Below, piece by piece: positions 31,734-35,781 of a DNA stretch of 35,781 nucleotides. Under the pieces are notes generated by a model. That model was not told where the DNA came from. It did not search any database and was given only the letters and a program-made list of their open reading frames with translations. The DNA is from UBA2336 sp964538575 (GTDB lineage Bacteria > Bacteroidota > Bacteroidia > Cytophagales > Cyclobacteriaceae). The position numbers and the translations under genes are program-made. The DNA lies in contig CAZIGG010000021.1 in the NCBI GenBank assembly GCA_964538575.1, positions 1 to 35,781 on the forward strand. Direction: 5' to 3'. Every line of letters begins with the position of its first letter. The first letter of the stretch is position 1.

Positions 31734-33003
31734 GCTTTCTGCAAGCGATGGGAAAAATATCTGGCATCCCTTCACTTCATTGGAGGGAAGCCCGGAGCCC
31801 ATTGTAATTGAACGTGCCGAAGGAATTTATCTTCACACACCCGATGGTCGAAAAATTATGGATTCCATTTCCTCCTGGTGGGTTAACCTGCACGGCCATT
31901 CACATCCTGCAATTGCGGAAGCAGTTGCTCAACAGGCAAAAAAGCTTGAACACGTTATTTTTGCGGGCTTTACGCACGAGCCCGCCATCAGGCTATCGGA
32001 AAACTTATTGAGCATTCTGCCCGGTAATTTTTCGAAAATTTTCTATTCCGACAATGGAAGCACAGCCGTTGAAGTTGCATTAAAAATGGCTATGCAATAC
32101 TGGCATAACAAAGGCATTAACCGCAAAACAATTATCGCACTCGAAGGCAGTTATCATGGCGATACCTTTGGCGCTATGGCCGTGGGCGACCGGAGTATTT
32201 TCACTACTCCATTCTCACCCTATTTATTTAACGTTGACTTTGTTTCATTCCCCTCACAAGAAAATGAAGAAGCCACGATAGCACAATTTAAAAGCCTGAT
32301 TGATTCCGGAAATGTGGCTGCATTTATCTATGAGCCATTGATCCAGGCAGCCGGAGGCATGCGAACGTATTCAGCAAATACCTTAAACCGTTTACTTGAA
32401 CTGGCGAAGCAAAAGGAAGTTATCTGCATCGCGGATGAAGTGTTTACCGGATTCGGCCGGACCGGAAAATTATTAGCCAGTGATCACGTAATTGAAAAGC
32501 CTGACCTGATCGCTCTTTCAAAAGGACTGACCGGTGGCACGCTTCCGCTTGGAGTGACTGCCGTTTCCGCAAAAATCGTTTCCGCATTTCAGAACAGTGA
32601 AATAACCAAAACATTTTTTCACGGCCATTCTTTTACAGCCAATCCAATTGCGTGTGCAGCCGCAAATGCAAGCTTCGAACTATTAATGAAAGAAGATTGC
32701 CGGCAAAATATTCTTAGGATTTCGAAACAGCATAAGGATTTTGCTGCCGGGCTTGGTTTAATTCCTGCCGTAAAAGAAGTCCGGACACTGGGAACAATTT
32801 TAGCCATTGAGCTGAATTCAAAAGAGTCAACTTCGTATGCGAATTCGGTTCGCAAGAAAATTTACTCCTATTTCTTAGATCAGGATATCCTGTTAAGGCC
32901 GCTCGGAAATACATTTTACATCGTAGCGCCTTATTGCATCACAGCAGATGAGTTAAATCATCTATATCAGGCAATCCGCAAATTCCTGTTGACTATTGAA
33001 TGA
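31726..33003 (+). CDS. bioA: Adenosylmethionine-8-amino-7-oxononanoate aminotransferase
   Basis: 425 residues, class III PLP aminotransferase. BioA-specific IWHPFTSL at 12-19 and DSISSWWVNLHGHSHP; YSDNGSTAVEVALKMA; EGSYHGDTFGAMAVGD; EPLIQAAGGM; DEVFTGFGRTG; and PLP Lys266 in ALSKGLTGGTLPLG. It converts 8-amino-7-oxononanoate to 7,8-diaminopelargonate with S-adenosylmethionine as amino donor. It overlaps bioD by 8 nt at its start and the convergent gene by 11 nt at its end. Confidence 0.95.
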   Translation: MNELSASDGKNIWHPFTSLEGSPEPIVIERAEGIYLHTPDGRKIMDSISSWWVNLHGHSHPAIAEAVAQQAKKLEHVIFAGFTHEPAIRLSENLLSILPGNFSKIFYSDNGSTAVEVALKMAMQYWHNKGINRKTIIALEGSYHGDTFGAMAVGDRSIFTTPFSPYLFNVDFVSFPSQENEEATIAQFKSLIDSGNVAAFIYEPLIQAAGGMRTYSANTLNRLLELAKQKEVICIADEVFTGFGRTGKLLASDHVIEKPDLIALSKGLTGGTLPLGVTAVSAKIVSAFQNSEITKTFFHGHSFTANPIACAAANASFELLMKEDCRQNILRISKQHKDFAAGLGLIPAVKEVRTLGTILAIELNSKESTSYANSVRKKIYSYFLDQDILLRPLGNTFYIVAPYCITADELNHLYQAIRKFLLTIE

Positions 33004-35653
33004 TCAGTGCATTCTGATCCACAAGAAAAACCTTCGGCATTTCATTACGTGTGGGCCGGAGCTCAATGGCGCTTCCTTCCAGCGGTGTGGAGTTCAGCAA
33101 TTTCCCTTTTTCATCATAAATAAATGAAAGTTCCTGTTCAAGGTCTGTTACTGTAAAGTATATTCTTCCTGCACCAAAATCATAGTATTTAACCTCAGCG
33201 CGATTTGTGCCAACGAAAACATTCGAAAATATTTCCTTACCATCTTCTGTCAACACCGTAAGTTTCTTGGTATCCTGCTGTAACATAACGTAAGATTTTC
33301 CGGATTGCTCGGCAACAAGACTGAACTGAGTTTCAAAAGAAGGCTTGATTAACGTCTCACGACTCATAATTTTACCCTCCAGGTTAAACCTGATTCTGAA
33401 TCCATCTTTAGAAATACAAACAAAATTTGTGGTAGCCAACGTATTGCCTGCTTCGAGATAAAAATCACCGTTAGGCCTTGCTTCCAGGTCAAGCGGAAAT
33501 CCTTTTATATTTTCACCCCTTCTCGTAGAAAGATAGGCGTGACCATCTTTTCGAATGGCCAGAATATAATCTTTCCCTCGTATACGGTAGTGTTTAGCGG
33601 GAGCAATCAGTTCACCCTCTGTATTCTTAGGCATCCATCCTTCCAGGTTTTTAGCTTCCTTGTCAAACATCCAAAGCTTCCCTGATTTATCAGCTAAAAG
33701 AAAACGATACTTTTTACTCTTATCATAATCAACAAGCGTAACGAACTGCGTATCACGAACCCTGATTTCCTGGGGATACGGATTTACGTAGTTTCCAAGC
33801 CTGTCAATAATATGAAGATGTTTGGAGGTTGCAAAAAAGAACTGAAGCTTGCCGTTAGTGAAAAAATCTACCTGATGGATATCTCCAACAATCCGCTCGT
33901 TGAGTTCTTTTTGCCAGAGCACCTTACCGCCAGCAGACAAATGATATAACACGTAAGCAGAGTCCTGAATTAAAACTTCATCCTCGCCATTAACGTGGCT
34001 CTTCACAATAACAGGATGCGAGATAATAGAGGAACCAATGCTTGCAACCAAACGGTCCGATGATTTTACCGGCTTGCGGTTATTTTTATCAATAAAGTCC
34101 GAATAAGTCCAGGTAATATTGGTATAGAACGTCTCATTTAAGTGGCTGAATTGAATCGCGCCAAAGTCAAATGAGTTTAATAAAGATTGATTTTCCTGCA
34201 CAAATGCTCTCCATCGTGGGCCAAGCTTTTCGGTTATGCTGCTCCACACTAAGGGTGTGTTGACATAAATACTCAAGTTGGATTCAAGCAGTGTAGACTC
34301 TGCGAATTTATTGAAGGCAACAGATTTTCCCCAAACGTTTTCCTGGTCAATATCTTCGAGAAACTTTTTTATGCTTTCAGTATTCTCTGAGAGGATTATA
34401 TAATTACCAATCGAAGAATAATAGGTCTGCGAAGAACCGGAAATCAGAGGGCCAAACAATTTCCCTGCAAAATCAGAAATTTCGATTTCCTTGATTTCAT
34501 ACGTTGAATAACGCTCATAGAATACGGTGTCTTCCTTTCGGGATGACTCCGAAAGAAGATCAAAAGCGGTGATCCACTCTTTTGGTTTTTGGGTTTCAAA
34601 AACGATGACTTTAGATAAACCATTCCGTGCCTCCTGAAAGCAAATAGAGAGTTCTTTTCCTAAGGAAGAAAAAAGTTTAGGATAATCAACCGTTACGAAT
34701 TCGTTAAGCGAATCCAATACAGTCTTGTTTGCAGATAAATTGAGTCTTTGGTAAAAAGCAGCACCATCACTGATTCCATAATTTACTGCAACCAGTGTTT
34801 GGTTCGATATGTATTGCTTGATATTGAACTGCACAGGCGATTGATTTTGAAAATACGCCAGCAGGTTATTGTTTTCATTTTTTTGTGCGAAGCTGAATCC
34901 ATTTAACGTAATTGAATTTTTGGTCTGCTTAATATCAAGCAGCCCTGCTTCCCCTAACCGCATTATCTCAGCAGAAAAATTATCCGGGAAAACCTTTAGC
35001 AGGCTTGTAAGATTTCCTAAGTGAACATAGATATTGCCGGCATCGTCTTTACTATGAGGCAATGCATATACCTGGGACATCTGATTTTTAAAAGTCTGCC
35101 CTTCTTGTGCTTCAAAGGTCCTGACCACATCCTCAATTAAAAACGGAGTAAAACTTCCGGCCCATCCATCTCCGAGTTGTACACAAGAAAAAATCCTTTT
35201 GTTAGACGAGAATTCAAGTATTTTGAATCCATTCAATTCACGTTCAGCGAAACGTATGCTTTTTGTCTCTTTCCACTGATTAATTAATGATCTGAATGCA
35301 TTGGCCTGCCCGGCTGTAAAGTAATAAACCGCATCAAAATCATCTTTACTGATTATATGCAGTGAAATTGCCCTCCCTTTCTTGGGCGTAACCAAAAGAT
35401 CCAGCGTTTTAACCAGTGAGTCTTGATCCTGCTTATTAAGCAATAATCTCTCTAAGAGCTGGCTGACATTGGATTGATTATCGGGTGAGGCGCATCCTTC
35501 ACATTCATTAGCCTCGTAAATCAGTACAGTCTGTTCTGGGATCATTTCCCAGATGGTGGTTGTGCTCTTCCGGGAAAAGTATTGGTAGGTGAAAAATCCA
35601 CCGGCAACCAGCACAAATAAACCGAGTGTTATAAGGAAAGGCGCTTTCTTCAC
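32993..35653 (-). CDS. Large membrane-anchored protein with C-terminal beta-propeller-like region
   Basis: 886 residues. One N-terminal transmembrane anchor (~6-26); the rest should be periplasmic. A CxxC (ECEGC, Cys51 and Cys54) lies just after the anchor. Residues ~40-530 form an alpha/beta region (AFRSLINQWKETKSI, NYGISDGAAFYQRL, FDFGAIQFSHL) resembling DUF3352-type proteins, at low confidence. From ~540 there are repeated WD/PQQ-like blades: SAGGKVLWQKEL, HIIDRLGNYVNPYP, LLADKSGKLWMFDKE, ILAIRKDGHAYLSTRRG. No catalytic motif is recognised. It starts about 44 bp from the rRNA terminator and its stop overlaps the end of bioA. A scaffold or envelope role is plausible. Confidence 0.7.
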   Translation of the reverse strand: MKKAPFLITLGLFVLVAGGFFTYQYFSRKSTTTIWEMIPEQTVLIYEANECEGCASPDNQSNVSQLLERLLLNKQDQDSLVKTLDLLVTPKKGRAISLHIISKDDFDAVYYFTAGQANAFRSLINQWKETKSIRFAERELNGFKILEFSSNKRIFSCVQLGDGWAGSFTPFLIEDVVRTFEAQEGQTFKNQMSQVYALPHSKDDAGNIYVHLGNLTSLLKVFPDNFSAEIMRLGEAGLLDIKQTKNSITLNGFSFAQKNENNNLLAYFQNQSPVQFNIKQYISNQTLVAVNYGISDGAAFYQRLNLSANKTVLDSLNEFVTVDYPKLFSSLGKELSICFQEARNGLSKVIVFETQKPKEWITAFDLLSESSRKEDTVFYERYSTYEIKEIEISDFAGKLFGPLISGSSQTYYSSIGNYIILSENTESIKKFLEDIDQENVWGKSVAFNKFAESTLLESNLSIYVNTPLVWSSITEKLGPRWRAFVQENQSLLNSFDFGAIQFSHLNETFYTNITWTYSDFIDKNNRKPVKSSDRLVASIGSSIISHPVIVKSHVNGEDEVLIQDSAYVLYHLSAGGKVLWQKELNERIVGDIHQVDFFTNGKLQFFFATSKHLHIIDRLGNYVNPYPQEIRVRDTQFVTLVDYDKSKKYRFLLADKSGKLWMFDKEAKNLEGWMPKNTEGELIAPAKHYRIRGKDYILAIRKDGHAYLSTRRGENIKGFPLDLEARPNGDFYLEAGNTLATTNFVCISKDGFRIRFNLEGKIMSRETLIKPSFETQFSLVAEQSGKSYVMLQQDTKKLTVLTEDGKEIFSNVFVGTNRAEVKYYDFGAGRIYFTVTDLEQELSFIYDEKGKLLNSTPLEGSAIELRPTRNEMPKVFLVDQNALIIQ

Positions 35654-35697
35654 TAACGCAAAGATAGATTTTCAGTTGTAAACTGCCTAAAAACAAA

Positions 35698-35728
35698 AAA
35701 CCCTCCCAGTTTTCACTGAAGAGGGTTT
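35698..35728 (-). terminator. rRNA operon terminator
   Basis: AAACCCTC (35698-35705) pairs with GAGGGTTT (35721-35728), and inside it CAGT (35707-35710) pairs with ACTG (35715-35718) around TTTC. On the minus strand it is followed by a T-rich tract, placed 11 nt after the 5S 3' end. Confidence 0.85.
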
Positions 35729-35739
35729 AATAAAATCAA

Positions 35740-35781
35740 GGCAACGACTTACTCTCCCGCATGTTATTGCAGTACCATCAG
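35740..35781 (-). rRNA. rrf: 5S ribosomal RNA, 3' end (partial)
   Basis: The minus strand reads CTGATGGTACTGCAATAACA, then TGCGGGAGAGTAAGTCGTTG and CC, the conserved 3' third of bacterial 5S rRNA (GATGGTACTGC, then GGGAGAGTA(A/G)GTCG). The gene continues beyond the right edge, so an rRNA operon (23S and 16S) probably lies beyond it on the same strand. A strong terminator follows. Confidence 0.9.

Overview
The window reads as chromosomal DNA of a member of the Bacteroidota, most likely order Cytophagales. The evidence is a type IX secretion (gliding-type) C-terminal domain protein, two TPR-fused sensor kinases, few Shine-Dalgarno sequences, several promoter boxes close to the Bacteroidota consensus TAnnTTTG, and protein sequences typical of that group. 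Assignment below order level is a guess. There is no prophage, CRISPR array, insertion sequence or tRNA gene that I can see.

Left part (1-8.8 kb): the tail of an endonuclease III gene; a membrane-anchored alpha/beta hydrolase; a PadR regulator with its partner membrane protein; then a forward run fmt, folA, a small membrane protein, a short-chain dehydrogenase and an SRPBCC protein. A TPR histidine kinase/LuxR response regulator pair follows on the minus strand.

Middle (8.8-16.7 kb): a decayed GNAT remnant, an APC amino-acid permease, an AT-rich orphan gene, a tightly packed minus-strand run (DUF4197 lipoprotein, DUF4160, DUF2442, PaaN-type aldehyde dehydrogenase), cinA, and a 2-oxo acid dehydrogenase E2 gene ending in a strong terminator shared with the convergent gene.

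Surface region (16.8-28.3 kb): a T9SS substrate next to a 784-residue low-complexity secreted protein containing a perfect 581-bp duplication at a 660-bp period; metB; an orphan TPR histidine kinase; an MFS transporter, a 58-residue PLDc_N-like membrane protein and an OmpA lipoprotein in one run; and an unusual fusion of an Lgt-like membrane domain to a beta-rich, barrel-like domain.

Right end (28.3-35.8 kb): a repeated six-helix membrane gene broken by a single-base frameshift, the biotin genes bioF-bioD-bioA, a large membrane-anchored protein with a C-terminal beta-propeller-like region, and the 3' end of a 5S rRNA with its terminator, so an rRNA operon enters from the right on the minus strand.

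The most unusual points are two in-frame palindromic insertions in housekeeping genes (fmt and cinA), the Lgt/beta-barrel fusion, the exact tandem duplication in the surface protein, the frameshifted two-unit membrane gene, and a set of promoter-like boxes ending only 3-5 nt before start codons, which suggests leaderless transcripts. I do not see one clearly new multi-gene system; the Lgt-like fusion is the best candidate for undescribed biology.
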